DNA of 64,000 nt from Crambe crambe. Taxonomy: Eukaryota > Porifera > Demospongiae > Poecilosclerida > Crambeidae. The position numbers and the translations under genes are program-made. Shown here in pieces: positions 45,780 through 58,600 of this stretch. The stretch lies in NCBI GenBank assembly GCA_963924555.1, contig OZ004588.1:4712001-4776000 (forward strand), read 5' to 3'. How positions within the stretch are numbered: position 1 is the first letter of the stretch; the number at the start of each line of letters is the position of its first letter. Below the pieces are notes generated by a model. The model made no database searches, was not told where the DNA came from, and worked only from the letters and a program-made list of their open reading frames with translations.

Positions 45780-46370
45780 TACAAGAGTCTCTACGCTGGC
45801 CAGAAGGAAGAGTAGTTTATTGCATCCATAAGAATGTGAATGACTCTACAGCAGGAAAGATCAAAGTAGCAATCAGAGAGTGGAGCGAGAAGACTCATTT
45901 GACTTTCTAAGAAACAGAACATGCTGGAGAAGATACCCTGGTATTTCGTTCAGATTGCAAAGGTTGCTACACCAATACAGTGGGGTCACAAGACTATCAG
46001 ATAACAATCAATGTACAAATACCTGGATGTGATTTTCATCATGTTATCCAGCCATGCAATTGGACTATGGCACGAACATACCAGACCCAATCGAGACTTG
46101 TACATCAAGATCAACAAAGAAAATATACCTCAAGGATACCTGAGTCAATTTAAAAGGCGTACCAGGTCTGAAGAGAATACATATGAACTGGGATATGATT
46201 ATGGTTCGATCATGCACTACAACCAAAAAGCATTTAGTAAAAATGGGAGGAATACAATCGATATTATAAATTATTTAGTGTATTGGTCTCAAGGAAGCCC
46301 ATACCTCGGAAGAACTCAACATTTAAGTGTGAGTGACTGTGTAACAGTCAAACTCTATGGATGCAATTAA
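45780..46370 (+). pseudogene. Astacin-type (M12A) metalloprotease, broken at the zinc site
   Basis: Start of the mature-domain region: LRWPEGRVVYCIHKNVND, AIREWSEKTHLTF then TAA at about 45,908, DTLVFRSDCKGCYTN, then HHVI. The frame changes by a small loss at about 46,050, exactly where the HExxH zinc motif should be; beyond it SHAIGLWHEHTRPNRDLYI resumes the family pattern. YDYGSIMHYNQKAFSKNG holds the Met-turn and the final Cys is present before TAA at 46,368. Astacins are secreted zinc endopeptidases; this copy lacks the first His and catalytic Glu. It converges on the MCMDC2-like gene. Only its 3' tip is present in unit A. Confidence 0.75.
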
Positions 46371-46379
46371 TCTAAGCAT

Positions 46380-47185
46380 ATAATATGACCTTGAATGTAA
46401 TTATAAACCTATTATAATAATGATGATGATAATTATACAGCATTGTATTTAACTATTTTCTGAAAAATAGTACCAGGAACAAGGCTAATGGTAATAACTC
46501 TGCACTGACACTCTTTCTTGACAGTACTTATATAAGAAACATAATGAATTGCCATTGCACACACAAATTAAAATGTTGAATACACACAACAGATAGCATG
46601 GGTCATGATTATACAAATATCTTTGATTTAGGAGTCATGTGATGAAATAAAAATAAAGATGAACTACTCTTCATGTTGATGAATATTAGCCATTCTATGG
46701 CACTTGCAAAAGTCTACAATCTGCTTATGAAGGAGTCTTAAGCTCTCATCAAACTATCGTAAAAAGTAAATGTTATAACACTGTGGTTGATGCTACATAT
46801 ACCATATATACCATGTTCAGACCAGGCGTTCAATGAAATCAGTGTCTACCACTACGAGTGCAGCTAGAGTTTTTTGTTGTTTTTAAAAACTCTTGCAGCA
46901 AGTGAACAGTAGTGTGCAAGCACGATCACCAATGTTCACTCAAAGCATTGAATCAAGGCATTTTATTCAAGGAAATACAGCATGCATGCATGCATAGAGC
47001 TTGTACACACATGAATGCAACTATTACACATACATACATAGCTCCAATAATTTTCTAAGTACTCAATGACTATACTAATTCCTGAGCCCAGGGCAGGATT
47101 TTATGTGGGGGGAAGCTTTGAATATTTGAAACAACAAAAGACCCCTGCCTGGGGATAATGACTATGCTTTAGGTGACCTTCTCCA
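46380..47185. other. Intergenic between convergent astacin and MCMDC2-like genes
   Basis: Same content as 26,013-26,850 inverted. ATGCATGCATGC microsatellite at 46,984-46,996. No gene. Confidence 0.5.
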
Positions 47186-47187
47186 CA

Positions 47188-50100
47188 CTTTTAACTTACC
47201 TCTCTACCAATGTATCTGTCAGGATCAGAATTAGCCTTGAAATGCAGACAAGGAGATGAACCAAGAACTGAATAACCTGGGGATTAAGCAAAAGTGTAAA
47301 GAGCTAGCATGATCTAGGATCTAGGGCTTTGAACTTAGCTTGGTCAAGTAACAGGGTACAAAAAAAAATTAGAACTCACCAAAGTGGCTTATAAGTGATT
47401 CTTCATATAAATAAATCGAAATTACTGCATCTTCTACAACGGCCTGAATCCACACCCGACACATACATAGTCATTGAGAATTTGTTACCTGATGACATAT
47501 CTGTGACTAACCTTTTTCTTCAGATTTAGCTTCACATGTGCACATGCAATGGCATTCCTACACACAAAAAAATCAATTAGTTCCTGACAATCAATTGTGT
47601 ACTAAGTACCATACAATTGTTCAGAGAACAGAAATTGTTCTGATCCAGTTACTATCAATCACTTAGGCAAGTGAAATGAGCCACACACTGAAAAAGTATG
47701 ACAATAATATTATATGTATAACTATTATGTGTACACCAGAAGACTTTCTTTCTTCTGGTAAGGCAAGATCTTTGGATTGATCCATGCAAAAAAAAAATGC
47801 TTCCTATGACGAGTCTATGTGAAGCTTGCTTCATATTATACTAAACCATACATACATTACCAATTGAAATACATACATGCTGTTGAGAGCTCCGATGGGA
47901 ATGTCCATACCACGTGATGCAGATATACGACTAGCAACATAAAAATCCTGCAATAGAATGGAGGTATCTTCATTTAACTCCACTTCCATCACTGATGCCA
48001 TGCACAAGTATTGATGCATATCCACAAGAGGCAAGAGGGGAGGAGAGCCTCCACTTCTGCTACTGCTCATGATATGACTCATCATGACATCATGCAGGTG
48101 TTCTTGAGAAGAAAGGTCAGTGGGGTCATTCACTACTACCAGCCCAAAATGACTGCAAAGTTATGTGAGCTAATAATTATGAATAAAGTGTATCAGTTAT
48201 ATATTTCCAGACTCACTCTATTAATCCTTTATCAATGACTGATGTGTCCTAATAGAGTCAATACAATGATTAATGTATAGATTGCATGTTTGAAGTTTTA
48301 TGGGAGCCTTGGTATATAATATACTTTTCCAGGGCCTCCTTCTATGGCTCTTGATACCCAATGGGGCCTGAGTACGAGGATACAATTTCTCATCATAAGC
48401 AAGCTGCTTCTATAAATCCCTTCCTACCATGCACACATAAAGTATTTTCTATAATTTGTCACACACACCTGGAGGGAATACTCCCTCAATACTTCACTAT
48501 CGGCTTTAGATAAAGATTTCTTTCTGTCTTGCTGATCTACGAGAGCCCAGATCTTACAGCTCAATGGCCAAGATAATTCTTGAGCCTTAGTTTCGCCCTT
48601 CTGCTTCTGTCTAGGCACATTCAAAACCACCCGATCTCTCTCCATGGCTGCATAAATACATTGAATACTACTAACTACATAATTATGCACTATATTATAT
48701 AGCTACATACACATTCTATTACTGAAGGAAAGGATCACAATACCACCAGATCCAGAGCTACGTAAGCCATTCATGGCACTCAAGTTCTTTGGTCCATCTT
48801 TAATAAGAACTGTGCAGTATAACACTATAAGCTGAATCACCAAATTGAGATGGAGCCAGAAAATTGTCTTACACACTTCAATTCTAGAATTCTATTACTA
48901 AACTAACCAAACAGAGAAAACTTGTACTACAGGTTCAGCTAGCAAACATATTAACCTTTACTGCCCCTAGTCATACCATCAATGAATGTACCCTTCTTAG
49001 GAGGCAACCAGATCGTTTAGTGAAGTATGGTGAACTGGATTAGGATCCAAAGCACTGGCAAGTTTAAACAACTGATGGATAGTAACTGTATCTGATCCAT
49101 AAGCAAGAAGATCTAACACTGCAAATAAAAAACATCAAAGTAGAAGTCATGCATGTCAGATGATTGATACAAAGTAGAATAAACAATCAATTGAACTTAA
49201 TTAATCAGTTTGCCTTTACTACATTAGCTTAATGACCACACATGAGCTGCTACCAATCCTGTGTATGTACATACCATGCTGTCTTCTTTTACTATCGAAC
49301 TGACCAGACTCAAAAGCAGACACATCTTGAGGCGATGATAAGAGCCAGGGGGCAAATATCAGCTGAATAAAAATGATTTGGTTAGACAGTACAGCATTGG
49401 GTAATCAGTTAACCTGCAAAGCTGAAGGCAAGTGTAGCACTAAACGCCCAATGAGAATGTTCACAAGCTATGCAGAATGATAAAATAAAGGAAGCAAATA
49501 TACCATATAGCATTTTACTTTTGAGGAGCAACTTTAAGCTACCTCTAATGCTACCCTCAGTACCTTGTTGCTCTTCCCTAGGCTTTAGCCAGCGCTTCAT
49601 AGCATGAACTAGCTTACTCTAGTTGGAAACCCTGGCATGTTCCAGTATATTCCTACTTGGTATGCAGTTCCACTTGGAAAAAAACTTTTTTTAAAATTTA
49701 ATTGTGCTCTATCAAGTTCAACTTGCTTGATTTTTTCTTCTATCACACTAAGTAGCAGCCAATAATACAGAACGACAAAGCACAGACAATTAAGTACAGA
49801 AAGACAAACAGAGCACAGACAGTTAAGTAGGAGAGCAGCAGAACCTAATTGGGTACCATTTGATAGTTCCTCAAATATAAGTACTATGATAACTATCACC
49901 TTTCAAAATATGAAGAATGCTTCTAGGCATAGAGGGCAATAGCTTCTGCCTCTGACTTAATTCCATTGAAATATTATTCGCCAGAATGAAACATATGAAG
50001 ACACATACTTGCTATGCATAATGTGATTCTAAAAGTTGCTAAGTGGCTAACATACCTCTATAATCGAGTCGATGAATGTCTGCTGAGAGTGGGTGACTAG

Positions 50101-50258
50101 TTTGAGTGGGAGCACCTTGCCCCAAGTCTGAGTCCACTGCACAGATCTTTCCTTACAACAACACACACTCCTTGTAGCCGTTGTAATTCAAAGGTGTATC
50201 ACACCAATCACACCAATCACAAGGAACTAGCATAATGTACAACTTATCTAAAATGAAA
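47188..50258 (-). CDS. MCMDC2: MCM domain-containing protein 2-like gene, A' copy
   Basis: Same exon order as 22,787-26,012, on the minus strand: first recognised exon about 50,258-50,055, then 49,900-49,620, 49,500-49,414, 49,370-49,277, 49,122-49,000 (GSDTVTIHQLFKLASALDPN with an intact CAG), 48,640-48,475 (KAQELSWPLSCKIWALVDQQ), 48,150-47,880 (DMHQYLCMASVMEVELNED), about 47,560-47,520, 47,445-47,365 and 47,270-47,190. It keeps the sense codon that is a stop in A and reads KRRQ where A has a poly-A tract, so it is the better candidate for a working copy. The TAA after LNDLVAS is shared. Likely role, from the family: meiotic recombination. Confidence 0.65.
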
Positions 50259-50259
50259 G

Positions 50260-51000
50260 GAAATTTTAATCATATTTTTATCTTACAATTTTTAATCAAC
50301 TTAAGAGAGTCAATTTCATTATCACACAACGGACGGTACTAATATGTAAGCATCAGACTCTACAAATGAAACAAAGAGATGCAGTATGTCTTCTTAATAA
50401 AGAGACTCCACCAAGAAATATAGAAGAGATGTTATTCTAGTCTTCACAATACTCTATTAATCACCAATTCTAATGGTACTTGAACGTCACATAAACTGAG
50501 CTGCAAAGTTGGATAGCCGGTAATAAAGCACTTTGAATGAAAGGATCTGATAACAGCAAAATGATAAGCTAGATATGCACCTTGATCAATTACATGACTT
50601 GGTAATGTTGATGTAATTTTTTTTCATAATTATTATATATAAACGTACCATCTAGTGTTCTACATGCGACATCCTTCACCATTAAAAATCAGCCCATTTT
50701 TTGCCGTCTGAATATTGATTACCCTATAGTGCCTAAGTTCAGGTTTGTATTGCAGTGGTATTTGAAGCTTGACTTCTATAAATGTAGACACAGATAGGGG
50801 AAGGATGGAACCTTCCAACTTTGACACTTTTTTTTGGCATCTGGTACCTATGATTTAGGTATCAAAAGATTGAAAACTGATTCAGAATCCTGACTTTCAG
50901 CTGTGGCTGTTAATTCATATACATCATTAAAGGAGTTGTCCAAAAAAAATAATCATAATTATTTCAGATGGCTACTAGGTACAACTGTCCAGTAATTGAT
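50260..51000. other. Spacer, as 22,001-22,786
   Basis: Conserved inverted counterpart of the spacer upstream of the MCMDC2-like gene in A; no supported exon. Confidence 0.4.
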
Positions 51001-51004
51001 AATT

Positions 51005-51610
51005 GATCACTTACTCTATTGTTGGAAGAGGCTGACGCACAAGGTGATTCTGGGTGGTCAGCATTAATGAACGCAACTAAAGAAGGACACAAAGAACTTT
51101 TATTAAGCAGTGGAGCCACGATAGACTTACAGAAAAAATTTGGCACAAATTGGAATGAAATGGCAAGTTGGTTGCTGGAAAAGGGTGCTGCAGTCAACTT
51201 GGTTGCAGAATGATGGATCATCAGTGTTTATGAGTGCAAGTGCAAATGGGAATGTCGAAATATTTGCTGCTAGAAGATGGTGCTCAGATAGATGTGTGCT
51301 CGAAAGGAGACCTATCAACTGTTTAGTATGCAGCTATACAGAACAACTATTTAACAGAAATGGATTCCCTCCTTTGATGTCGGCGAGCTATGATGGATAC
51401 GCTGAAGTGGTTGACGTACTACTGGGCAGTGGCACTATTAAATATCAACTTGCAGGATAAAGATAGGTGGAGTGCTGTATTGCTTGCCAGTAGACAGGAG
51501 TGGTCAATTTGCTTCTTAATAGAATGCTCAAATTCACCTGCAGGAAAATGAAGGGAAATCGGCTATATTCCTTGCATGTGAAGAAGAGCACATCACATGG
51601 ACAGTGTATT
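51005..51610 (+). pseudogene. Ankyrin-repeat gene fragment (A' copy)
   Basis: Ankyrin-like units GDSGWSALMNATKEGHKELL, GATIDLQKKF, GFPPLMSASYDGYAEVV, DKDRWSAVLLASRQ and GKS-IFLACEEEH in at least three frames. It is somewhat better kept than the A copy (the NWNEMASWLLEKGAAVNL unit is open) but still interrupted. Confidence 0.6.
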
Positions 51611-51699
51611 GCATTGATTTGTTCTTCAGTTCTGCCACAAAAGTCAGTTTACATAGCTAATATGGTCAATGTTAGCTGGTCGTTTTGTATCATATCTAT

Positions 51700-51875
51700 T
51701 AGTTATACAAATCAGTTATTGGAAAATATTCTAGATAGCTACTTACGTATAATAGCTAGCTAGATGCCACAGAGCAACATGTCTCTTAGCTACTATAGAA
51801 AGTGAGAAATTATAATTCTTTATAATATATACTGCTATAACATGCTCAATAGCTATAGCTACATGCATAGAGGTA
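51700..51875. repeat. Internal-arm fragment of the CCTAGG family
   Basis: ATCAGTTATTGGAAAATATT, ATAGCTACTTACGTATAATA, GCAACATGTCTCTTAGC and TGCTATAACATGCTCAATAG match 7,255-7,400. Terminal sequences are missing. Absent from the same site in unit A (about 21,240). Confidence 0.75.
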
Positions 51876-52559
51876 GCCTTTTTATAATAAATTGATGTCT
51901 GCACGAACAAGGATGGCATGAGAGTTATCAAAGAAACAAGTCTCCTCTGCTGCCTTAACTGTCAATTAGAAGGCTTTTCCAACAATTAATTGCATCATTA
52001 TAATGCTAAGCCCCAAACCCTTCCTCTCTCCCTTAGCATCATGGCAATTGATGAATTTTGAAGACAATAGAAGTCATAGAATGGGTGGTTGACACTGTTT
52101 TATGAAGCCCCATTATACATCGAATGTGTCACTGAAAATTAGGAGTGAAATCTGAAGGAAACTTGATAAGGAAATTCATAGAATATACGAAGGCACGGCA
52201 TGTTTCCTTGTTTTCGCCATGCCCTTGCATATCCTACAAAAAATACCTTCAAGTTTTTCTTGGAAACACAGGGAATCTCGTAGTGTGTGGAACTTTATGA
52301 ACACAATTCAATTCTCTCCCTTGTAATAACCTAATGGGGATACAAGAAGTATCGATCACACAGGTATAATAACAGACTAGTACACGTTCCATAATCACTT
52401 TAGCTATATAGTTGCTGTGCACACATAGACTATATAGGTTCCAACATACGTATGGTCTATGGTGCACATCACTCTACCAAGACTTAGCCATGACTCTGAA
52501 ATATTAATAAAGGTGAGTATTGATTTTCCAAAGCTGCGTAATACAAAAATTATATTACT

Positions 52560-53640
52560 TGGCAAAATTAATAACTTGATCATGAGGTGCCACATATTTT
52601 AGTGGAACTCGTATCACTGTTGCAAAGCATATTCTGTTCAAGAGCTACTTTAACAGCTTCACTTTGCAGGGATTCACGATTCACAGGATCACACGTTTCT
52701 GACAGGACAGAAAATGATCCCTTTCTGACCCCATTAACCTGCATGATGATACATAATATTATCACATTCATCTATTTGTGTTTACCTGATACTGTGATCA
52801 CCATAAGCTATAACTTTCTCAATTCTTAACCAAATTACAAATTTCAGAACTAGCTCATAGAGTGGGTGATCAGCTCTCTGCTGGTATTATAAATGTTTGG
52901 TCGAGAACTGAGAAAGTTAGAATAGATAAATATAGCGAATGATCAAGGGACAACTTTAATGCACATGATATTTGGAGAAAAGGAGGATCGAGGTAATCTG
53001 CAAATGAGTTCAATTAGTGAAACAGAGCTGGCCGGCTGATGGTGGACATGTGCAAACAAATTTTCTGTTGAAACTTGCTAGTTACAATCTTTACTCACAT
53101 CTCCGTTATAATATCCAATTTTCAATTTCTTTGTTTGACACAATTCTATCAGCCTATACATTAATTTAATACATACCTGCAGTACCACAGTAGTTGACTC
53201 CTGCGATATCAGAGATTCAGTCCAACTTGGCCATTTCTCCTGGAAAACATTTCCCTTAATCAAAATAAAAGTTATCAAAACGACATGTTAAGCGTTATGA
53301 ATGTGCAGAACATGTTCGAGAGGAAAATAAAACAGCTTATGCAAAAAGAATCTTAAGAAACTTGCTTTTAATTATTTACATATGCATGTAATTTACTACT
53401 TATCAGAGGTTTTGATCTCTCACTAACTCCTGCCAATGATTCCCAAAGTTCTGATGCAATATGAGGAGCCATGGGTGCCAATAACGTCTAGACTATGATG
53501 ATACTCCAGACTTCCCGAAAGCTTCTTAGATGATTACAAAATATCATCAGTTGCGCTACGGCAACATTGTATGTATGAGACTCAAGCAGGTGAGTTACCT
53601 GAAGGGAAAGAACACATTCATTAGCGATATATGGAAGAAT
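52560..53640 (-). pseudogene. LARS2: Mitochondrial leucyl-tRNA synthetase 3' end (A' copy)
   Basis: Last exons inverted: about 53,605-53,405 (APMAPHIASELWESL, here with the Trp intact), 53,242-53,173 (KWPSWTESLISQESTTVVLQ) and 52,740-52,560 (VNGVRKGSFSV). Lesions differ from those of A: a deletion near 53,500, an extra G after ESLA, and a 2-base loss near 52,600 that ends the frame at CGTS. Homology stops at about 53,680, so the rest of the gene is absent. Neither copy can give an enzyme. Confidence 0.75.
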
Positions 53641-54089
53641 TTCCAGTACAGAAAATATAACTTCCCTGAGTACCTAGCTTAATGTTTCCCTGAGTACGTA
53701 CCTTACTGCTTAACTACCATCAAGGAGAGCTTTCATGATGACCTTGGGTAAACTGAGCCTGTGCTCTTGCCCCACAATGCTTTGCATTTCCCTAGTTCTA
53801 GTTGATAACTTAATACTTTTACACCTTCGTCAAACTGAAGTGTCATCGCATAGAGTATATTTGAGAGAGGGAGGGTCTGAAGAAAAAAGAACAAGCTAAC
53901 TTTCAAGGCTAGGGATGGCTATAGTGTTACAGGTCTGTCCTACCCCCCTGCCTAAGGTTACCACACAAATAGGTACGTTATATTAGCTTCGCCATTTTAT
54001 TCCATTGGTTACAAAATATAATTTTGATATCTGGGATCCAATTTCACATAAACAATCACATACAGTGAATAGTGGTACATATGATAGCA

Positions 54090-54850
54090 GAATCGTTACA
54101 TAACTTTGCAGGCTGGTATAAAGAAAGGAAAATTAATAAACTTGCATTCTTGCATTATAAAAACTTACTTTGTTTTGTAGCGATACTTTCAAAAAGTGCA
54201 TAATTAACATCCTTCACAGCCTCAGCTAATTTCTTCCAGCTTGGCCTCCCATACCTTTACGTGCATTACGTATAAGCAATTAATGAACACGATTAGCAAG
54301 TGGTGGATTCAATTTGGTACCCACAGGCCTTTTGCAACTTGAATCTGGTCTGACTGATCTAACCTCAGAACCCCAAGGACACCATACGTAATTGGATGTC
54401 TAGTCGTAGAAATAATCCTAATGCCAAACACCTAGGGATAGCATTTTCTAAATGCTGCAGCAGCACAAAGAAACTGAACAAGAAACCTATTTCAGGTCAT
54501 CGTCCATACACAACACATGATTCACAACACACATGCACTCGCAAAGGCTCTATTTTTTAAACAGAGCCTACTAGAATACCGACTTTCAAGGTGACCTCAG
54601 CCTTTGTAGAAAAGGCTAGCTTTAATAACTAGTAGGTTGTATTGATATTTTCGTGCTGGTCTATGAAATTAACTTCAAATTTTTCTCTTTACCTGTGATA
54701 GTTGCAGTTTAGTTTGAGCCATTCCATCATGGCCATGTTGAGACACATTGCACTATCCCTGGGGTGGTTTTGCTGGATCCTGTCCAATGCAGACCCTTTT
54801 AAATGTAGCTTAGTAAATAATTGCCTCCATTGAGCTCAAAGGCTTTCAAT
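54090..54850 (-). CDS. Small death-domain gene fragment (B'' copy)
   Basis: Same two exons as 28,110-28,770: about 54,850-54,700 (MAMMEWLKLNCN) and 54,255-54,175 (GRPSWKKLAEAVKDVNYAL then FESIATKQ). The second exon is clean in both copies, the first shows small indels. It lies about 0.8 kb beyond the death-domain exon of the large gene, in the same orientation. Confidence 0.5.
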
Positions 54851-55639
54851 TGAATTGAACACTTCTCCATAATCCTCAGGTGCTAAATATTGAAGGAAAA
54901 AAACAACAATTCTTTGTGGGAAAAAAATATGTTGTTCTTAATAAGGAACAACTACTAAAGCCTATTTGCATTCACTTGATCCCTTGATAATTTATTATAA
55001 AACAACAAAACAACAAAACAACCAGCTCATAGAGTGGGTGATCAGCTCTCTGCTGGTGTCTTAAACGTGAAAACTGAGGAGATATAGTGAATGATCAAGG
55101 GATCAAGTGAATGTGAATAGATATTAGGTAAAAGTGATCGTTTTGGTAATTTCATAGGTGCTGCTAAATGGATAGACAAATTTATATGGGAGTTTCAAGG
55201 TCATAATTACAGTTAGCAAACTCCGATCCACAAGTTCCAGCAAGATATTATCTACATGAAATGCACAAAGTCATGTTACTCTGCACCAACCACATTATAG
55301 GAATAGTAATGCAAGCTGTATATGTATGTTGCTAATGTGGTATTCTCAAAAAGAGGAGGAGAAACCAATATTACTCAGTGGTATGTTTCCAACAACCAGT
55401 TCCCTCAACTGCCCTATAACACTTATCAGGATAAAATGATAAGAGTAGATATTTTAGGAATAGATCCCATGGCTCCATGCTTATGTAATAGGCTCATAAT
55501 TTGTCTGTCCACCAAGCCAGCGTTTATTATTATTGTTGAATGTCTCTGGAATAGATAAGAGAATACATTACTGACGTAAGCTCTCTATTAAGACGAAGGG
55601 AAAAAAATCATCGATACTGCATCTCTGACTTACCTGGTA

Positions 55640-58600
55640 GTCTTTGTGCAGGAACTGATGGTGGAAGCAGAAGAGATACAGAAGATAGAGGCAGTGACGA
55701 GAAAGGAGATTGCTCTAAAAATAATTATTAATGGCATTAGCACACAAATTCATTTGTATCCCCCCCCCCCCCCCCGTACTTTGGTGCTTCTTGACGATTT
55801 GTTTAAAAAGTCTATAGTCCAGCTCTCCCACAGCCTTAGCCAATCTCTTCCAGGTTGGTCTCCCATACTTCTGTTGGTTATAGTTCATTTTCAGCCACTC
55901 CATGGAGGCAAGATCCAGCTATCTTTCAGGTAGTTCTGCTGGAATTTGTTCAGTGCAGTTTCCTGCAGTCGTAATTTAGTACAAAGTCGCTTCCACTGAG
56001 CAGAAAGAGTCTCTACTGAGTCCAACACATCTCCATGATCATCAGGATCTGCATAATAATATGCAGGTACAGAACATTTACCTCAGTCACCATGGACCAC
56101 TTACTGAGCTCACTGTCGTCAGTATTTTCTATCAAGTTCTCATCTACACATAAAAAGGAGACAGTAAACTTTAAGATTCTTTCCTTGATTTATGTATGTA
56201 CAGGACTCTTGGTCATTGCGCCTGTTACTGCAATTATTACAGTAACAGAGCTGAGGTACCATTATCACCCACCAACCAACACATTACATCACCTGTATAT
56301 CACCCGCAGGACCTACCCTGTATTCATGAAGGTCATGTAGTGTGTAACCACACAAACTCAGAAAAATTAAATCAATAAATAAGTGAATAAATCATCAGAT
56401 TCTGTATTCACCAGAAACAAGGTACAGGTTTTGCACTTTGGAGTTCTATATTATTACCTGCAACTGAAAGGCTGAAGCTGCACTCTTCATCCATTCCAAT
56501 CATGTGAACTTCTGGTGGATTAGTGTAGGTAGAAGAAGTTTTATGACCAGAAATTGTAATGCTTGGAGGATAATTGTTAAAGGTGACAATGTCCTCTTCA
56601 GGAAGGTGAACGTTGTACGTACTTCATATTATAATGCTCAGGTATTCTATTCACAAATCCTGTTATGGAATGGTCCTGCAACAGTCTTACGAGTAATAGA
56701 GCTTTGAAGTTTTCTTTCGTGATTATCCACATTACATTAACATACTTGACTCTCTCCATCTAATTTTATATCCCATCCTTGATCATCTGTTGTCTCCAGA
56801 ATAATGTCGGTATCACCAAGTGCTATCTTTCCAGTAAAGATATTTTTTCCTTTCTCATTGGAGATTTGTTGGGGATGATGACTGGCTATGATGTCATCAC
56901 AGTACTACAACAAAAATACATGAATTATTATCATGGTCATTAATAAACCATTACATGCATAACTACCTTCAGGTAGACCGGGTGGTTCAAACAAACATAA
57001 AATACTTGAAGACCTGTATCAGTAATGCGAAGAGATCTCAGAATTTTTTCTGTTCCACAATAAATACGTTACAATGAAGTGGGAATTGGGCAATTATTAT
57101 TAGTCACGTAACAATGTTCATTATGAAGCACTGTTCCAGACTATGTACACTGCCTCTATTGAAACACTGCATTATGATTCAATGCAGTACAAGAAGAGCA
57201 GAGTACATGGATAAGACACAATTAGATGCTTAAAAAAAGCAGTACATTATAAAATCAAAGGCATAATGCTTTATCATCACATTAAATACCTTTAGTTCCC
57301 TCTGCATCAGATATATTGATCCTAACAAGTTGTATTAACTTGAGAGCAAATGTCCCAAATCCGTCTCCCACATCGAAGGCAACTCTATCTTTTGAAAGGC
57401 ATAAACTGGGTTGGATTCTCTGTACTCGGGGGTGGTGCCAGCAACATGTTTTCACAGTCTTCTTTACTCTCTTGGATACGCACTATCACATTATTTTGCA
57501 ATTTCCCCTTTGTAATAGGTTGTACGAGGTAGGCAAGACTAGCCGGCTTGTAACCATCTGGCAGTATGAAGGATCCAGTCACACAGGGATGAATGAATAC
57601 TCCCATTTGATACAGATACGCCCACATCCTCAAAGTTCACCGTGTCTATGGACAATGTGATACTTGCTATTTTTGGATTTTCATCAACTACCAGGGTATT
57701 CCTGTTAAAAAAAGAAAAATAGACTTACGTATGACATGAGTAAAATAACAGGCTTCTCCAGCACCGAAATAAGCTACCATTAGCAGCATACTGTGATATG
57801 ATCCTACTTCAGGGGTTTTTTAAAGTGGGGGCAAGGAGATAAAATGTCCCAGTCATCAAATTTTGTATGTTCACCCCCACCTGGGTAAATAAATAATGAC
57901 TCCTAATAATCGATCCCCTCTTCTAGCCCCCAACCTTCTTGCAAACAATGGTTTTGGCAAAAAAATTTTTCCACCCTTAAATCTTCATACAGTTAACACA
58001 TGCACTCAGTCATATAACCTGGCCATATCGATTAGCTGTGTATCTAGTTCACCCAAGAAATACATCCATACTTACTTTGCTATTCAAAAGTTTGACAGTT
58101 GGAGCATGTGCTTTTTCCAGAGCCATACTCAAAGGAGTTTTTCCTTTAACAGTTACTTCCATGTTTGCGAGGAGTCCAACTACTTGATCATGCCCAAAAT
58201 GACTGGCAACAAAGAGGGCACACCTTCCACCATCATCCTGCATGTCCACTTGAGCCCCGTTGTTCAACAACAGCTGGGCCACTTCAAAATGTCTGGCCAT
58301 CATCAGAGCAGACCCCCCTCCTTTCTGCTGTAGATCAACCTGAGCACCATAGTCGAACAGCAGTTTAGAAATCTCAAGGTGTCCCATTAAACTGACAATC
58401 ATCAAAGCAGACCACCCACCATAATCCTGAATGTCGCACCATTTTCTACCAACACTTTGGCTGCTTCAGTATGTCCTTCTCGACAAGCAAACATCAAAGC
58501 AGATCACCCGTTATTCTCCAACTTGAGCACCTTATTCCAATAATAACCCAACTTTACTATGTCCTTTTTCACTAGCACTGATCAGAGCCGAAGCCCCACT

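Larger units (their letters stand above)
46270..53680 (-). repeat. Segmental duplication unit A' (inverted)
   Basis: Inverted partner of 19,630-26,970; paired positions sum to about 73,000-73,250. It has a private 160-bp insertion at 51,700-51,870. Directly after it, homology switches to unit B in direct orientation (53,870 on). Confidence 0.9.

Noticed and set aside
58165-58368. Frames opposite the ankyrin units
   Set aside because: Antisense shadows; the ankyrin consensus is on the other strand.
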